A stretch of DNA of 18,044 bases from Tieghemiomyces parasiticus (Eukaryota > Kickxellomycota > Dimargaritomycetes > Dimargaritales > Dimargaritaceae). Made by a program: the position numbers and the translations under genes. The notes under the pieces were generated by a model. That model did no database searches. It saw nothing but the letters and a program-made list of their open reading frames with translations, and was not told the DNA's origin. Within the stretch, counting starts at the first letter, position 1. Every line of letters begins with the position of its first letter. Shown one piece after another: positions 16,181 to 18,044 of this stretch. The stretch lies in the NCBI GenBank assembly GCA_027575765.1, contig JANBPT010000955.1, forward strand, positions 1 to 18,044, read 5' to 3'.

Positions 16181-17887
16181 TCATTTAACCAACTTGGTGC
16201 GCTTGGCTGGCTTGGCCTCCTCAACCACGGCCATCTTGGACCACAGCTTGTCATCCTTGTCCACCGTCTGTTTAGCGGTAGCCGCGGATACCAGCGTCCG
16301 GGCGAAGGCCTCGTCTACGACCACCTGGGTCATCCGCTGCTTCAGGTACGTGGCGTGGCTCAGTGGGCAGCCGGGACGGCTCAGGTTGTGCACCCGCAGC
16401 CGGCGGTCGAGGCTGACGGAGACCAGCCGGTTGGGGTACTGCGGCGAAATAACCATGTCGGTCACCGCCCCGGTACAGCCACGTAACGAGACCGTTTGCT
16501 TTCCGGCCCGGATGTCGTAGCAACGGATGGCCCCGCGGTTATCGGAGGCGTAGACATGGCTATTTAGGGGGAGAAAAGGGGCGGGGTTGGGCAGACGGAA
16601 GGAGGGAGAGAGGGGGGAGAACTCTAGGTTAGTCCGTCGGCCGGGGGTGGTATCATAAACCACCGAGGCAATGGCACCATGCAACTTGACCCTACCGAGG
16701 GCGGTGCCCTCTTCCACGGCAGCATAGCGAACCTACCGCTGATCGGGCGAAACCACAATGTGCCGGAGGGGTTCCTCGCCCAGGGCAAAGTCCACCGTGG
16801 GCCGCCGGCCCGCCTGGGTGTCGTAAAGCAGGACCCGGGCGTCCTCGGTGCACGCGGCGACTCGGGTGGCGGCCTCGCCCATGAACTGGAAGTCTGTGAC
16901 GTGGTAGGGTACCCGCAGCCCCAGCCAGTCGTCTTCAACCTGTGGCGGATGGAAGGCGGGAAAGGGGGGGGACCGACCCAAGGGGATAGAGAGGGAAGCG
17001 CAGGGCAAGCAGTGCCGATATCAGTGTCCGGCAAAGGGGTGTAGATCCTCCGGTGGACTACCATGTAGTGCCAATGTGAGGCGCCGCTCGACGGTCCGAC
17101 ATCGAAGGGCGGTGCTACTTACATTCTCGGCTTGGAACAGCGGCTCCCCGGCCGGCGGAGCCCAGGCTTCGGAGCCGTCGGGCTGCGCACCCGCACCTGA
17201 CAGCTTCGTCAGGTCCCACAGGGTCAGCTGGCGCTCTTTTCCGGCGTAGGCCAGGGTCTGCGGGCTACGGTCGTGGATACGTAGCCGCTCGAGGTCGGTG
17301 TCGAACTGGACCCGCAGATCCGTGGTCGCCGCTGCCGTGTCCTCGCTGTCGTCCGGCACCCGATCGCGGAAGGTACCCGTGGCCAACCGGCGCAGGTGGA
17401 AATTGCCCAGGTTGGTCCCATAGGCGAAGGCCGACGCGTCCGCCCAGGCCCCGACGAATTTCTGGTACGTCAGGATCCGTTTGGCCCGCAGCGCGGCGTT
17501 CGCGTCGAACACGTCGGCGTGGTAGCGGTAGCACACCGGCCGGGCCGTCTCCTGGTCGTTGGCCCACCGGGCATCGACAATCTCGACGTCGCCATTCTGG
17601 CGGGCCACCATCATCATCGCCGGGCCGGCCGGGTCCACCGTGTCGGCCCCCGTGGGATAGTAGACCCGCTGGACGGCCCGGTCGCGGTTGACCCGGAGGT
17701 CCCAGGCCTTGACGGTCGGTGCGGACTCGTCGTTGGCCGTCTGACTCGAAATGCCCGCCTCGAGGTGCCGCTGGGTCAAGGCGATCTGCTTGTCCGTCTC
17801 GGTGTCGAGCCGGGCGTCGAGGTCAAAGGTAACGGCCTTGAGCAGGCCGCTCTCGTCGGCGGTGAGGCAGCGGAGGCGGTTGGCCAT
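16181..17887 (-). CDS. NSA1: Nsa1/WDR74-type ribosome biogenesis WD40 protein (3 exons)
   Basis: In known homologues this nucleolar seven-bladed WD40 protein is part of a pre-60S ribosomal particle and is released by the AAA ATPase Rix7/NVL. Exons: 17887-17123, 16939-16737 and 16559-16181, giving 448 residues. Intron 1 (183 nt) runs GTAAGT to CCACAG at phase 0. Intron 2 (177 nt) runs GTAGGT to AAATAG at phase 2, with ACTAACC inside. Family hallmarks: the start MANRLRCLTADESGLLKAVT; then DDWLGLRVPYHVTDFQFMG and RVLLYDTQAGRRP in exon 2; and across the second junction SPDQR joined to HVYASDNRGAIRCYDIRAGK. LRGCTGAVTDMVISPQ and LVSVSLDRRLRVHNL follow. The tail is short and basic (KPAKRTKLVK), as in the family. 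An in-frame TAG at 16735-16733 lies inside intron 2, so the gene is intact when spliced. Reading upstream of 17887 gives only non-ATG starts. Confidence 0.92.
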
Positions 17888-17970
17888 GGGCTGGAGAGGG
17901 CGTGGGGGGGGGGCTTGTCTGGGTGGGCAAAAGGGGGGGGCAGGAGGGTAAGAAATGGCAGGCAAGGGCG

Positions 17971-18033
17971 TTAGGCGGACCAGGGCTGCTCTCCTGGGCG
18001 GTAGAAATCGAGATGCGGTCGGGTCCCTTCCAT
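17971..18033 (-). other. Upstream ORF in the NSA1 5' leader
   Basis: A minus-strand ATG at 18033 opens 20 codons (MEGTRPHLDFYRPGEQPWSA) ending in TAA at 17971, 83 bases before the NSA1 ATG and in another frame. It may regulate translation, or be outside the transcript. Between the two lie C-runs of about eight and ten bases on the minus strand. Confidence 0.3.
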
Positions 18034-18044
18034 GGCCGACTACC

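Noticed and set aside
16733..16735. In-frame TAG in the NSA1 gene as evidence of a broken gene or a changed genetic code
   Set aside because: The stop lies inside a well-formed GT-AG intron (16736-16560); splicing joins SPDQR to HVYASDN, matching the family. Other genes here end normally with TAA, TAG and TGA, so no stop reassignment is indicated.

Overview
The window looks like nuclear DNA from a fungus, probably an early-diverging one; the lineage is my inference. The genes are mono-cistronic and closely spaced on both strands. Their introns are GT-AG, 147-295 nt long, with fungal-type branch sites. TATAAA boxes and AATAAA signals sit at eukaryotic distances, and codons are GC-rich in the third position. 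Three genes belong to families that make this a eukaryote: the Hsp90 co-chaperone p23/Sba1, a pre-60S ribosome assembly WD40 protein (Nsa1/WDR74), and a large PPR-like organellar protein. Nothing bacterial (operons, Shine-Dalgarno sites, IS elements, CRISPR) is visible.

Layout. 1-1000 holds no convincing gene. 1205-2695 (+) is an orphan 496-aa protein with a Ser/Thr-rich start and a helical body. It converges on a minus-strand gene (2926-4041) for a disordered, basic protein with a signal peptide that is interrupted by an in-frame TAA. 4200-5180 is intergenic. 5466-6315 (+) is two-exon p23/Sba1, possibly with an alternative first exon at 5183. It converges on a two-exon glutaredoxin-like gene (6634-7044, -). 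That gene shares a 0.3-kb divergent promoter region with the 1092-aa PPR-like gene (7376-10654, +). 10.9-12.1 kb has no clean gene but carries several coding-like minus-strand stretches, possibly a decayed or undetected multi-exon gene. 12433-13002 (+) is a 189-aa protein with a signal peptide. 13.1-16.1 kb is AT-richer and mostly unexplained. 16181-17887 (-) is the three-exon Nsa1/WDR74 gene.

The conserved genes are housekeeping functions (Hsp90 cycle, redox, organellar RNA, ribosome assembly) with no shared pathway. The most unusual observation concerns the two signal-peptide proteins, at 2926-4041 and 12433-13002. They share a collinear architecture: signal peptide, disordered Pro/Ser-rich stretch, basic NLS-like cluster containing Gln-Lys-Arg, a Pro-Pro-x-(Pro)-Gly segment, and a C-terminal motif S-L-x6-P-D-F-x7-M with similar hydrophobic and acidic spacing. 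This suggests an undescribed family of secreted, possibly nucleus-directed proteins. One of the two copies appears to be broken or to depend on stop-codon readthrough.
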